64,000 nt of DNA, from positions 1,612,001-1,676,000 of the forward strand of contig AP019514.1 of assembly GCA_007182875.1 (NCBI GenBank), in the 5' to 3' direction. How positions within the stretch are numbered: the stretch's first letter is position 1; every line of letters starts with the position of its first letter. Below the pieces are notes generated by a model that did not search any database, was not told the origin of the DNA, and saw nothing but the letters and a program-made list of their open reading frames with translations. The stretch is from Vreelandella sulfidaeris (GTDB taxonomy: Bacteria; Pseudomonadota; Gammaproteobacteria; Pseudomonadales; Halomonadaceae). Made by a program: the position numbers and the translations under genes. Positions 42,354 to 55,358 of this stretch are shown here, one piece after another.

Positions 42354-43190
42354 ATGCACCCCCCTCGGATCCTGTTAGGCGTCAACATTGATCACATTGC
42401 GACACTTCGCCAAGCCCGAGGCACCCGCTACCCTGATCCCGTTCAAGCCGCCTTAGTGGCTGAAGAAGCGGGGGCTGACGGCATTACGGTGCATCTGCGT
42501 GAAGATCGTCGGCATATCCAGCTTCGTGATGTGCGCATTCTGGCCGAAGTGCTTAATACGCGCATGAACCTGGAAATGGCTGTCACCGAAGAGATGCTGT
42601 CTCTGGCCGAGGAGATACGCCCCGCGCATGTCTGTTTAGTGCCCGAAAAGCGCGAGGAACTGACCACTGAGGGCGGTTTGGATGTGGTTGGCGGCTTCGA
42701 TGCTATTGCCAGCGCTTGCCAGCGGCTGAGTGCAGCTGGCTGCGATGTATCTCTGTTTATCGACCCTGACATTGAGCAAATTGATGCTGCCCAGCGGGCC
42801 GGGGCACCCACCATTGAGCTGCACACAGGGGCCTACGCAGAAGCCCGGCCAGGCAGCCATGAAGCGAATGCGGAGTATCATCGGCTAACGACAGCGGCCA
42901 CCCATGCCGTCACGTTGGGCTTGGTGGTTAATGCGGGGCACGGTTTGCATTACCATAACGTGGAAGCGATTGCGGCCCTACCTGGCGTTAATGAACTTAA
43001 CATTGGCCATGCCATCATCGCCCGTGCACTGTTTGTTGGTTTGAAAGAAGCCGTGCAGGAAATGAAGCGCTTAATCATCGCAGGCCAGGAAGCAGGTTTG
43101 ATGGCGGCACTGGATGCGCATGACCTTGAACACGATCACGAGCATGCCGATCATGCTGAGCACGTACATAATGGCTGCTGCGGGCATTAA
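42354..43190 (+). CDS. pdxJ: Pyridoxine 5'-phosphate synthase with a His-rich tail
   Basis: PdxJ condenses 3-amino-1-hydroxyacetone 1-phosphate with deoxyxylulose 5-phosphate to form pyridoxine 5'-phosphate. The TIM barrel is intact: [61 protein letters not shown] and [11 protein letters not shown] are all conserved. The protein is 278 residues, about 25-35 longer than the usual PdxJ. The extra part (residues 254-278) is [18 protein letters not shown] followed by HNGCCGH, with eight His and two Cys, resembling metal-binding tails of SlyD-type proteins. The frame is unbroken. acpS follows after 3 bp. Confidence 0.95.
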   Translation: MHPPRILLGVNIDHIATLRQARGTRYPDPVQAALVAEEAGADGITVHLREDRRHIQLRDVRILAEVLNTRMNLEMAVTEEMLSLAEEIRPAHVCLVPEKREELTTEGGLDVVGGFDAIASACQRLSAAGCDVSLFIDPDIEQIDAAQRAGAPTIELHTGAYAEARPGSHEANAEYHRLTTAATHAVTLGLVVNAGHGLHYHNVEAIAALPGVNELNIGHAIIARALFVGLKEAVQEMKRLIIAGQEAGLMAALDAHDLEHDHEHADHAEHVHNGCCGH

Positions 43191-43193
43191 CCG

Positions 43194-43572
43194 ATGATCG
43201 TTGGGATTGGCTCTGATATCGCGCGTGTTGAGGCGTTTTAAACGAGCCGTGCAACGGCACGGCCCGCGCTTTGCTCAGCGCATTTTAGGGCCCGATGAAC
43301 ATGCGCTTTGGCTGCAAAAATCTCAACCTACAGCATTTTTGGCTAAACGCTTTGCTGCCAAGGAGGCATTCGTTAAAGCCCTGGGACTAGGCTTACGCCA
43401 AGGAATGCAGTGGGGCGAAATTCAGGTTATTAACGATGCTCTGGGTAAACCGTATTTTCTGCTTAGTGGTGAAGCCGAGCGACTACTGACGGTGGCAGGC
43501 GTCACAACCAGCCATATCACTTTGAGTGATGAGGCGGAGTATGCAATCGCCTTTGTTGTGCTGGAACGTTAA
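43194..43572 (+). CDS. acpS: Holo-ACP synthase (one-base insertion)
   Basis: AcpS transfers the 4'-phosphopantetheine arm from CoA to apo-ACP. MIVGIGSDIARVERF holds the conserved magnesium-binding Asp, and FLAKRFAAKEAFVKALGLG is the second signature. An extra G near 43231 makes a false stop; removal joins the two parts into 125 residues. It is spaced 3 bp from pdxJ, the usual partner in gammaproteobacteria. Its substrate protein AcpP is encoded at 1.6 kb. Confidence 0.92.
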
Positions 43573-43596
43573 CAGTCTCGTGATTGAACTTCCGTA

Positions 43597-43630
43597 ATTA
43601 ACTTCTATTCGTTATTAACTTCTGTTCGTT
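43597..43630 (+). repeat. 17-bp tandem duplication between acpS and gacS
   Basis: ATTAACTTCTATTCGTT is followed immediately by ATTAACTTCTGTTCGTT (16 of 17 identical) in the 73 bp gap between the convergent acpS and gacS genes. Confidence 0.85.
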
Positions 43631-43645
43631 GTTAGCTCTCGTGGA

Positions 43646-46397
43646 TTAGTGCCTGAGAAGAAGCGGGCGGTGCGTGCGTAGCCTTGCCATTGCCTGGTAT
43701 AGATCCTCCAGTAGTTGCTCGACGTGTTCCAGGCCAGTGGTGCGTAGCCGGGTTTCCAATGTCTCGACCAACAAGGCCAGCTCCGGCGCTCCGCAGTAGC
43801 GGCTGGCGCCATTTAAGCCGTGTACCCAATCGAGCAATGTCGGCAAATTTTGTTGCGCAAAAGCAGAGCGCATATGCTGTTCACTTTCATCTAAGCTATC
43901 GATGAGCCGTTTTAGTTGCTCGCGCGCCAGGTATTCTTTGCCCCCTGCCAGGCGCGCGCCCATCTCAAGATCAACGACAGGTAGCGTGGCGGGAGCCGTG
44001 TGGCTAAATCCCGGCTTATGGGCGGCTTTGCTGTTGGTTTTTAGTGTAGGTGTTGAGTGACTAGCGGTTAGCCGGTGGGTAACCCCCAAAAAGCGCTGAA
44101 GTAATAGATGTAGCTGTTCTTCATCAATGGGTTTCGTCAGTACGTCATCCAGCCCCTCCGCAAGCCATTTCTGTCGCTCGCTAGTAAGCACATGCGCAGT
44201 GACCGCAATAATCGGACAGCGGGCCCAGGTACTGCTAAGTCGGCGCAGCGCCTGAGTTGTTTGCACGCCATCCATCCCCGGCATGCGGATATCCATCAAC
44301 ACCATGTCAACATTTTGAGTTCGTGCAAATTCCAGCGCTTGGTAGCCGCTTTCCACCGTGGTCACGTGCAAGGTCGGGTCTTCAAGCATCGTTTTGAGCA
44401 GCTCACGATTCGACGCATTATCGTCGACAATCAATAGCGTGAGAGACTGAGAAGCATTGGGCAGCGCTAATAACGTCTCGGCAGTTTTGTTTTTCGCTGC
44501 GCCAGGTAATAGAAGCTGCTTCAGCGAGGTGACTAACTGGGCGCGAGAAAAGGGTTTGTAAAGAATCTCGCCGCCATGAGGTAAGTGTAGCGACGGCAGA
44601 TCGAAACCTATTGCCGCTGGCTAAAATTAATACCGGGCAAGATGTTTGGTCAATGATTGTTTGCCAGTGGCTGTGGCGTTCGGGGCTAAAATCGCCGATC
44701 TCCAATCCTAATATGAGCAGTTGCGCTTGCTCAGGATCATTGAATGCGATCGGCTTCGCTTCCCAGCGTTGTAGCAGATGTTCGAGTACATGTCGGGTAG
44801 GCGCATGGGTTTCATATAAGCGAATAGTCGGGTAAGGCAGGCTAATTTCCGGGGGGCGTTCGATAGCTTTGTGAGCTAGCATAGGCAGTGTGAAGGAGAG
44901 GGTAGTGCCTTTACCCAACTCACTTTCCATCTCTATTTCGCCCCCATGCGCTCAATAAGTTGGCGGCAGATAGTAAGGCCGAGGCCACTGCCGCCAAAGT
45001 GGCGTGAATGACTGGGTTCAGCTTGGGAAAAAGCTCTGAATAACGCCTTTTGGTGATCGTCGCTAAGGCCAATCCCCGTGTCGCTAACGCTGAGATTAAG
45101 CACCACATGCTGGCCTTCCTGGTTATCCAGCATAACACGGACAATCACTTCACCTTCCTGAGTGAACTTGAGCGCGTTACTAATCAAATTATTTAACACT
45201 TGATGAATACGCAGCGGGTCACCGCATAGCGGCGTGGGAACATCGTCATAGACCATCGCCACTAGGTGTAATTGTTTGCGCTGAGCTTCTGGAGCATGCA
45301 GCCCCACCACTTCATCCACCAGTGCCACGATGTCGATATCCGCCTCTTCAAGGGTAAGGCGATTAGCTTCCAGTTTGGAAAAGTCGAGTACATCGTTCAC
45401 TAGCATGAGCAGGTTGTCGCAAGCCCGGTGTACGTGCTGTAACCACTCCTGCTGACGTTTGTCCAGAGAAGAGCGACCCAGTAATCGGCAAAAGCCGATA
45501 ATGCCGTTGAGTGGGGTGCGTATCTCGTGACTCATATTAGCTAAAAACTCGGATTTCACCGCATTAGCGCGCAGTGCACTGCGGTGTGCCAAATCAAGCT
45601 TGATATTCTGCTCTTCAATGGTTTCCATTGACTCTTGCAGCTCGCTGGTTGCTTGCTCGATTTGGGTTTGCATATCCCGCTGAGCCTGCTGAAAATGCTC
45701 AGCAAGCGCATTAATATGGCTGGTCAGGTGATGAAGCTCTGGGGTATTAGAGGGCGCCAGATGTAGCCGATAGTCACCACGAGATAAGCGGTAAAGAGCC
45801 TGGTTGGCTTCCTCTATAGGGCGAGTGGCATAGCGGCTAATGGAGAAAGCGATTAAAAACATCAGCAGGCCCAGTAGCATGCCGCCCAAGCTAAGGCTTG
45901 CAATCAGTTTATAACGCCCCAGGGTAAGCGCCCGCGTATCGACCTCTATGTCCAGCCAGCCAATGTAGCCAGCGCTTGCACTAACCTGATCCGCATTGAA
46001 TTGATTGGCATGGTTGCTGGGAACACCCAGGGGTAAACGCAGTCGCCAAGCGTCTTCCTCCAACAGTAATTGTTTTTCGGCAGGTGCGTGAAGGGGGTGG
46101 TGGCGTGGTTTGGCCGGCTAATAACACACGATTGCCTTGCTCGTTAAACAGCCCAACCGTACGCACCCCTTTTTGATTGAGTAGTTGTTGCGTCATCGTT
46201 TCCAGGCGCTGTGAATCACCTTCTGCAAGCGCCTCAGCTAAGCTTGGAGCAAGTAACTCGCTTGCAGCTTCCAAGCGCTCTTGCAGTGCGGTTCGAGCTT
46301 CCGTATCACTCTGTATAACTAGTAATACCGCCATCGTGGCGTATACCAGAAGCGGGAAACCGAGCAAGGCAAACAGAAGACGGGTGTTCAAGGACAT
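43646..46397 (-). CDS. gacS: Hybrid sensor histidine kinase GacS/BarA (three frame breaks)
   Basis: GacS (BarA) phosphorylates the response regulator GacA/UvrY and so controls Csr/Rsm small RNAs. Domains in order: two membrane segments flanking a periplasmic region (residues about 10-30 and 170-190), HAMP, dimerisation with NMSHEIRTPLNGIIGF (His), ATPase with SNALKFTQEGEV, VSDTGIGLSDDHQ and GGSGLGLTICRQLIE, a receiver with VDMVLMDIRMPGMDG (Asp), and an HPt domain with LDWVHGLNGASRYCG (His). Extra bases near 46105 and 44602 and a missing G near 44942 break the frame. The repaired length is about 916 residues. It is divergent from cysM. Confidence 0.92.
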
Positions 46398-46488
46398 GAA
46401 AAGAAGCTCGCTGATTCAATAAGGTTGCCTGTCAAGCTCAAGGCAGCACCGATATAATGCAGCATAATGGTGACGATAAGGAATATTC

Positions 46489-47403
<915 letters not shown>

Positions 47404-47405
47404 CG

Positions 47406-48803
47406 ATGGCCATGTTGGGAAAACGGCGACCGCCCAGGCCCGCGTCAGGTCATTCGGGGGTTAGCACGCACGCCGGGCGGCAAAGCACCGCACACGGCAA
47501 CTGAAGATGCTTCACCGCTTGTCATTGAACGCTTAGCGCATGATGGTCGTGGCGTTGCCCATTCTGCCAACGGTAAAACCGTATTTGTTGATCAGGCATT
47601 GCCCGGTGAGCATGTCGACGTGGCAGTTCATCTGACCCGCAAACGCTTTGACGAAGCGCATATTAAATCTCTGCTGACAACGTCGGAGCAGCGGGTCACG
47701 CCGCCTTGCCCACATTTTGGCCACTGCGGCGGCTGCGATTTACAACACTTAAACGTCGATGCCCAGCGCGCCCATAAGCGAGACGTCGTGCGCGACCTCT
47801 TTGCTCGCCAAGGTATTACGCTCAAGGACATCGGCTCGATTCAAGGCGATGACCAAGGCTATCGCCGCCGTGCGCGGCTGGGCGTCAAAGTCGATAGCCA
47901 AGGCAATACGCGCCTCGGTTTTCGCGCCGCGCATAGTCACCGGTTGGTGGATATCGAGCGCTGCCCGGTGTTGGTGGATTCCTTACAGCAGTTATTAACG
48001 CCACTGCGTGAATTGCTGGAAAGCTTAGATGCTCCGCGCCAAGTGGGGCATATCGAATTGCTGGCAACAGCGACCACTCAGGTGGTGTTAGTGCGTCAGT
48101 TAAAAGAGCATTCGCAAGATGCCGAGCGCTGGCAAGCCTTTGCCCAACACCAGGTGGCCCTAGGCACTTGGTTGGGGCGTGATACCCCACATTGCACTGG
48201 AATAGCGCAGCGCCTGTGCTGGAAGAGTCGCTAGTGCTCGATGGCCAAACACCACTTAGCTTAAGTTTTGCACCGGGCGATTTTTTACAGGTCAACGCCC
48301 AGGTTAATCAGCAAATTGTCGCCCGGGTCATAGAGTGGTTAGCGCCGCAGCCAGAGCAAAAGATTCTCGACCTGTTTGCGGGTATTGGTAACTTCAGCCT
48401 GCCCATCGCCGCCGCTGGCGCTAAGGTTCACGCAGTGGAAGGAAACCCTGCCATGGTGGCGCGGATTGCTATCAATGCGAAGCATAACGAGCTGATGGTT
48501 AGTGGTCAGCAGGCCGACTTGAGCGACCCCGGCAGCGTTAAGCAGCTACTGGATGAACATGCTGATTCCGATGCGCTCGTGCTTGATCCCCCGCGCAGCG
48601 GTGGTGAAGCGATTTGTCAGGCGTTGGCACGTCACCCGGTCGCCAAGGTGGTCTATATTTCCTGTGACCCCGCAACGCTTGCCCGGGATGCGGCACATCT
48701 TGTGCATGCGGGTTACCGGGTTAAGCAAGTAGCAGTGGCGGATATGTTCCTTCACACTGCGCATATGGAAACACTGGTGCTTTTTGAAGCTGATGTGGAT
48801 TAA
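47406..48803 (+). CDS. rlmD: 23S rRNA (uracil-1939-C5)-methyltransferase (two frame breaks)
   Basis: RlmD (RumA) methylates U1939 of 23S rRNA using SAM. An N-terminal TRAM region (IERLAHDGRGVAHSANGKTV) precedes the Fe-S ligands CPHFGHCGGCDLQHL and ERCPVL. The methyltransferase part has LDLFAGIGNFSLPIA, VLDPPRSGG and the catalytic cysteine in VVYISCDPATLARD. An extra C near 47445 and a missing base near 48195 break the frame. The product is about 465 residues. The order cysM-rlmD-relA-mazG matches Pseudomonas. Confidence 0.93.
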
Positions 48804-48888
48804 AGCCGGGGCCAGCCGTTGGACTATTGCTTCAAACCACGGTGCAGGCCGTGTGGAGGCCGTCTCCCTGAAAGGATGAGTAATTGTC

Positions 48889-51164
48889 ATGGTGAAAGTG
48901 CGTGAAGACCAGCCGCTAACCGCTAGCGGAAAGGTGGATATACAGCAATGGTTAACACGTCTTCAAGAGGATGTGCGTCTACGTGATCCTGAGCGCTTAG
49001 CCGATGCCTGCGAGCTTGCCGAGAAGTTAGAACTTGAGGCCCCACGCCATCATCGCGTATGGCTGACACCTGGCTCTAGCTTCCGTATGGGCCTGGAAAT
49101 GGCCGATATACTGGGTGATTTGAAACTGGACCAAGCCACCCTGGAAGCCGCCGTGCTCTACCGCGCAGTGCGGGAGGGGTTGCTGAGTCTTGACGCAGTC
49201 ACAAAACGCTTCGGTGCTGAAGTGGCCAGCCTGATTGACGGCGTGCTGCAAATGGCCGCTATCAGCTATCCGCTGGCGCCTGATCATGGCATGGGCCAAC
49301 ACAACCAGCAGGAAAACCTGCGTAAGATGTTGGTCAATATGGTGGGAGATGTACGCGTCGCGCTGATCAAAATTGCCGAACGTACCTGTGCGCTGCGCCA
49401 GGTAAAAGACGCTCCACGGGAAAAATGTTTACAGGTTGCCAGAGAAGTTGCTGATATTTACGCACCTCTGGCTCACCGCCTTGGCATCGGCCAGCTTAAG
49501 TGGGAGCTGGAAGATCTATCGTTTCGTTACTTGCACGAAGATGAATACAAAGCGATTGCCAAGCTGCTGGCGGAAAAGCGCCTCGACCGTGACCGCTATA
49601 TTCACGATGTGGTGGAAACTATTAAAGGCTTAATGGAGGCCCAGCACATTCACCGTTACGACGTGGATGGTCGGGCCAAACATATTTACTCGATCTGGCG
49701 CAAAATGAAGCGTAAACGGATCGATTTTTCACAGGTTCACGACGTACGCGCGGTGCGTATTCTAGTACCGGAGGTAGCCGACTGCTACACCGTGCTAGGC
49801 ATCATTCACTCGCGCTGGCACCACGTGCCGAACGAATTTGACGACTATATCGCCAACCCCAAAAAGAATGGCTATCAGTCATTGCATACCGCCGTGATGG
49901 GCCCTGAAAACAAGGTGCTCGAAATTCAAATTCGTACCTTCGCCATGCACGACGAAGCGGAGCTGGGCGTCTGTGCCCACTGGCGATACAGGGGCACGAT
50001 ACCAACGCCAAAAGCCGTAGCTACGAAGAGAAAATCGCTTGGTTGCGCCAGGTATTGGAGTGGCAGGACGAAGTGGGCGGTTTTGGTGACCTGCGCGAAG
50101 GTCTCTCCAGCGATGTGGCCCCTGACCGTATCTATGTCTTTACCCCCGACGGCCACGTCATTGATTTACCGCGCATTGCCACGCCTATCGATTTTGCCTA
50201 CCGCGTGCATACCGAAATCGGTCACCGTTGCCGTGGCGCCAAGATTAATGGACGCATCGTACCGCTTACCTACAAGTTGAAAACTGGCCAGCAGGTGGAG
50301 ATTCTTACTGCTACCAAAGGTGGCCCAAGCCGCGACTGGTTAAACCCCAGCTTAGGGTATGTGCGCACCTCCCGGGCGCGGGCCAAAATCCAGGCGTGGT
50401 TCAAGCACCAAGCGAGGGATCAGAATCTTGACGAAGGGCGCGCATTGTTTGAACGCGAAATGCGTCGCCTGGATGTCGAGGGGCTCGACCTGCCCAAGCT
50501 GGCCAAGGCCGTTAACTACCTTAATGCTGAGGATATGTACGCCGCGATTGGTGCCGGTGACCTGCGTATCGGCCAAGTGCTGCATCAGGCCCAGCAGTTG
50601 TTTGGTGAAACCGACGACCAGGATCAGCTTAATCGCCTACTTGCCAAGCCTAAGCGGCAATCCAGCAAAGCCACCAAAAGTGACATTACGGTACTGGGCG
50701 TCGGCAACCTGAAAACCAGTATGGCGAACTGCTGCCGACCGGTGCCCGGCGAGCCAATCATCGGTTTTATTACCCAGGGCCGCGGTGTCACCGTACACCG
50801 CCAGGATTGCAGCAATATTCTGCAATTGCGCCTGGACGAGCCTCAGCGCATTATCGAAGTAGAGTGGGGCGAACGCGCCCAGACCCGCTATCCGGTGACC
50901 ATCGAAATTCAGGCCTGGGACCGCTCGGGGCTGCTTCGTGATGTGACGGGTCTGCTCGGAAATGAAAAAGTGAATGTACTTGCCGTGAATACCTTAACCG
51001 ATACCGATGAGGGCATTGCCCGACTGCGCATAACGCTGGAAGTCGACGGGCTGGAATCTCTAGGACGACTGTTTTCACGCATCCAGCAATTGCCCAACGT
51101 CACCGAAGTCCGCCGCTTGCGCAATGCCGACCCGGAACAGCAAGTACGTAAGGGAGGGGCATGA
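48889..51164 (+). CDS. relA: (p)ppGpp synthetase RelA (one-base deletion)
   Basis: RelA makes (p)ppGpp on ribosomes with uncharged tRNA, the stringent response. Domains: a pseudo-hydrolase region without the HD residues (LEAAVLYRAVREGLLSLDAV), the synthetase with HDVRAVRILVPEVADCYTVL and EFDDYIANPKKNGYQSLHTA, TGS (YVFTPDGHVIDLPR), helical, CC (MANCCRPVPGEPIIGF) and ACT (VTIEIQAWDRSGLLRDVTG). The acidic EFDD rather than RFKD motif is the mark of monofunctional RelA. One base is missing near 49990. The product is about 758 residues. A separate SpoT would be expected elsewhere. Confidence 0.95.
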
Positions 51165-52020
51165 TGCGCCATCGTATGGAGGACCTGCTGACGCTCATGC
51201 AAGTACTACGCGACACTGAGCAGGGCTGCCCGTGGGACTTGCAGCAGAACTGGGATAGCATTGTGCCGCACACGCTAGAGGAGGCCTACGAGGTCGCCGA
51301 TGCCATTGAGCGGCGCGCCTTTGACGAGCTACCCGGTGAACTGGGCGATCTGCTTTTTCAGGTGGTCTATTACGCTCAGTTTGGGGCAGAAGAGCAGCGC
51401 TTCGACTTTGACGATATTGTCGATACGCTTACCGCCAAGATGCTGCGTCGCCATCCGCACGTCTTTCCTGAGGGCACCCTGGCTTCCCGCCGCCCGCCAG
51501 GTGTAAGCGCCGAAGAGGTGCAAACTCAGCAGGTCAACAGTCGCTGGGAGTCGTTGAAGGCTGAAGAGCGTGCGGAACGCACGGCCAATACGCCCTCAGT
51601 TCTCGACGACGTACCGCGCACACTGCCTGCTCTCAGCCGCGCCGCCAAACTATCCAAACGTGCCGCACGGGTAGGGGTTTGATTGGCCTGATGCTCGCGG
51701 CGTAGTGGCAAAAAATTCGTGAAGAGCTGGCGGAGGTAGAGGAAGCGCTCGCCGCCGGTGACCAACAGCATGCTCAAGAAGAAGTCGGCGATTTATTGTT
51801 TGCGGTGACCAACCTTGCACGCACCCTGAACGCTGACCCGGAACAGTGCCTGCGCAAGACGAATGCCAAGTTTGAGCGTCGCTTTCGTTATGTCGAGGGC
51901 GAGCTGAGCGCTGCTGGTCGGCCGCTAGTGGAGGCCTCTTTAGACGAGATGGAAGCCCACTGGCAGGCAGCCAAAGCACTAGAAACCCAGCCACAAGAAA
52001 AACAACCTACCCAATCCTGA
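51161..52020 (+). CDS. mazG: Nucleoside triphosphate pyrophosphohydrolase MazG (two frame breaks)
   Basis: MazG hydrolyses NTPs to NMP and pyrophosphate and, in E. coli, tempers (p)ppGpp levels. Two MazG repeats are visible: CPWDLQQNWDSIVPHTLEEA with EVADAIERR and ELGDLLFQVVYYAQF, then EELAEVEEAL with EEVGDLLFAVTNLARTL, each carrying the ExxE/ExxD metal ligands. Extra bases near 51678 and 51715 break the frame. The product is about 285 residues. The start overlaps the relA stop by 4 bp (ATGA), which suggests coupled synthesis with RelA. Confidence 0.92.
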
Positions 52021-52059
52021 TCTAATAATGACGCGACCCCTGCAAGGGAGGCCATGCTA

Positions 52060-54705
52060 ATGAGTCACGACCTACACGAATCTCTGCGCGATAACGTGCG
52101 TATTCTGGGCGATAGCCTGGGGCGAACCATTGCCGACGATTTGGGCCAAGCATTTGTCGATAAGATTGAAACGATCCGTGCGCATGCCAAGCGCGGTCGC
52201 CAGGGTGATTCTCTACAGCAACGAGAATTGATCGAATATCTTCGCCAGTTACCTGAGCATGACCTACTGCCGGTCACCCGGGCGTTTAACCAATTCTTAA
52301 ACCTCGCCAACATTGCCGAGCAGCACTATCGGGCACGCTTTCGTCGAGTCGAGGATTACAAGCCCGGCTCTCAGCCGGTGCTGGGCGAACTGCTAAAGCG
52401 TGCCCAGCAAGCGGGTAACTCACCGCGTAAGCTGGTCGAAACTCTCGCCAATATGCGCGTCGAGCTGGTGCTGACTGCGCACCCTACGGAAGTTATCCGC
52501 CGAACGCTGATTCAAAAATATGACGCTATTGACGAGTGCCTAACCGCTATTGAGAGTTCGGACGATTACCCCGAACGTGGTACTCGCGCCCAAGGACGTT
52601 TGGAAGAGCTGATTAGCCAGGCATGGCACACCGATGAAATTCGCCATGAGCGGCCCACCCCGGTCGATGAAGCCAAGTGGGGCTTTGCCGTCATTGAAAA
52701 TTCACTCTGGCAAGCAGTGCCGGACTTCCATCGGGATTTGGATAACCTGTTGTTGGATACGGCTGGCGAGCGCTTGCCTCTGGATGCCGCACCGATTCGC
52801 TACGCCTCGTGGATGGGCGGCGACCGGGACGGCAACCCCAACGTGACCGCCCGGGTAACACGCGAAGTATTGCTGCTGGGCCGCTGGATGGCCGCCGATC
52901 TTTACCTGCGCGACCTTGAGCAGCTGAAAACCGAACTCTCCATGTGGAAAGCCAACAGCGCGCTAAAAGCCGAGGCGGGCGATGTCACCGAGCCGTATCG
53001 TGAAGTGCTGAAGCGCCTGTTGGCAAAAATGGAAGCGACCCGCGATTGGGCCAAAGCAGAGCTTGAAGGGTATAACTATGATGGTGGGCCGATTATCGAA
53101 ACCCGCGATCAGCTCTACTCACCGCTGCTCGCCTGCTACCGTTCACTGTGTGATGTCGGCCTCGATACCATCGCTAACGGCGCGCTGCTCGATACGCTAC
53201 GCCGGGTGGCTGTATTCGGCGTAACGCTGACCAAACTGGATCTCCGCCAGGAGGCCAGCCGCCACGCACAGGTGATTGAAGAGCTGACCAGCGCCCTTGG
53301 CCTGGGCCATTACCAGGAGTGGGATGAAACCAAACGTCAGGAGTTTCTGCTTGCCGAGTTAGCCTCGCGCCGGCCACTCATTCCGCGTCGCTGGGAATGC
53401 TCGGCTGAGTCTCGCGAAGTATTGGATACCTTTAAGGTGATCGCTCAGGAGCACTCCGAAGCCCTGGGAACCTACATTATTTCCATGGCTGCTGAGCCCT
53501 CGGACGTGCTCACCGTGGCACTGCTAATGAAAGAGGTAGGCGGACAGGTCACGCTGCCTATCGCACCGCTGTTCGAAACCCTCAACGACCTGGACCACGC
53601 AGGCGAAGTGGTAGATAAACTGCTCTCAATCCCTGGCTATCGTTCGCTTATCGATGATCGCCAAGAAGTCATGATTGGCTACTCCGATTCAGCCAAAGAT
53701 GCCGGTCAGTTAGCTGCTGCTTGGGCGCAGTACCGGGCTCAAGAATCGCTAGTCAACGTATGTGAGCATCATGGTGTCGATTTAACCTTATTCCACGGTC
53801 GTGGTGGTACCGTTGGCCGGGGTGGCGGTCCGGCTCACGCAGCGATTCTCTCCCAGCCCCCGGTTCGGTAAACGGTAGCCTGCGGGTGACTGAGCAAGGC
53901 GAGATGATCCGCTTCAAGTTCGGCCAGCCGGATATTGCGCTGCGTTCTATGGAAATCTACGCCTGTGCGGTATTGGAGGCCACGTTATTGCCGCCTCGCA
54001 CGCCTGAACCCCACTGGCGTGATGAGATGGACCAGCTGGCCAAGGTCGCACATGGCGCTTATGTGGGCGTGGTACGGGAAGATCCTGATTTTGTTCCCTA
54101 CTTTAGGGCAGTAACGCCGGAAGGTGCTTTAGGCAGGTTGCCGTTAGGCTCGCGCCCCACCAAGCGGCGCCAGGATGGCGGTGTTGAAACCCTGCGGGCG
54201 ATCCCATGGATCTTTGCGTGGACGCAGATTCGCTTAATGCTGCCCGCGTGGCTGGGCAGCGGTGAAGCATTCTCAACACGCTTAGAACAACCCGGTGGGC
54301 GCGATGTGCTGCAAGAAATGCGCAATGAGTGGCCTTTCTTCGGCACCTATTTAGACATGCTTGAAATGTTGCTGGCCAAAGCCGATGTGGCGATTGCCGC
54401 TTACTACGAGCACCGTCTTGTCGACGAGCCCTCGCTTAAAGCATTGGGTAAAACTGCGTGAACGCTTTGAGCGCTTGGAAGAGGCCGTACTGGATATATT
54501 GCAGCAGGAAAAGCTGTTGGAGAACACGCCGCTGATTCGCCAGGCTATCGATGTTCGTAACCCCTACATTGATCCGCTACATGGCTTGCAGGCGGAGCTG
54601 CTGCAGCGTAATCGCGACGCCGATGGGGCGATTAGCGCCGATCTTTCCCGGGCCTTGATGGTTACCATGGCAGGGATTGCCGCTGGCTTACGTAACACGG
54701 GCTAA
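52060..54705 (+). CDS. ppc: Phosphoenolpyruvate carboxylase (two frame breaks)
   Basis: Ppc carboxylates phosphoenolpyruvate to oxaloacetate, refilling the TCA cycle. The two signature regions are [20 protein letters not shown] (catalytic His) and [36 protein letters not shown] and [18 protein letters not shown] are also conserved. One G is missing near 53866 and one base is extra near 54446. The product is about 881 residues, the normal size, ending GLRNTG. I chose the ATG at 52060 because AAGGGAG at 52044-52050 is 9 bases upstream; the ATG at 52054 is too close. Confidence 0.95.
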
Positions 54706-54758
54706 ATTTTTAAATTCACCGCGCGCTAGCGCAACTTCCACCGAACAGGATGGCGACA

Positions 54759-55305
54759 ATGTCCTCAGATGCTCAAGCGGTACTCGACTTTTGGTTTGAG
54801 GCGTTGACGCCCGCTCAGTGGTTTAAAAAAGACCTTGAGATGGACCGTAAGATCCTGGCACGTTTTGGCACCGTGCATGCCCAGGCTGCACGGTGCGAGT
54901 GCTTCGCTTGGCGGCAAACGGCTCATGGGCGACTGGCGGAAATCATTGTGCTGGATCAGTTCTCGCGCAACATCTACCGAGACGATGCCCGCGCCTTTGG
55001 CAATGATGCCTTAGCGCTGGCGCTAGCCCAGGAGGCGGTGGCTGCGGGGGCAGACGCAGAGCTGACCAGTCAGCAACGGGTATTTTTATATATGCCCTTT
55101 ATGCACAGTGAGTCGGTGGTCATTCATGAGGCTGCGATGCAGCTCTTTGATCAGCCAGGGTTAGAGGAAAATTTCGATTTTGAAGTCCGTCACAAGGCGA
55201 TTATTGATCGCTTCGGGCGCTATCCACATCGAAATGCACTGTTGGGGCGGGCTTCTACTGACGAGGAGCTGGCTTTCCTGAAGCAGCCTGGCTCCTCCCT
55301 TTTAA
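54759..55305 (+). CDS. DUF924 family protein (one-base insertion at the 3' end)
   Basis: This matches the DUF924 family of small helical, TPR-like proteins of unknown function: [39 protein letters not shown] and [20 protein letters not shown] are landmarks. An extra C near 55299 removes the natural stop; dropping it gives the ending PGSSF and a stop at 55303-55305, 181 residues in all. As assembled the frame runs on into RluF, which I regard as an artefact. The start at 54759 has AGGA 8 bases upstream. Confidence 0.8.
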
Positions 55306-55337
55306 TCGTTAATTACCTCTTAATCGTTTTTTACCTC
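55302..55337 (+). repeat. 18-bp imperfect tandem duplication between DUF924 gene and rluF
   Basis: TTAATCGTTAATTACCTC is followed directly by TTAATCGTTTTTTACCTC (16 of 18 identical). It covers the DUF924 stop codon and ends 21 bp before rluF. Confidence 0.85.
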
Positions 55338-55358
55338 TCTATAGCCACATGGCGTTTT

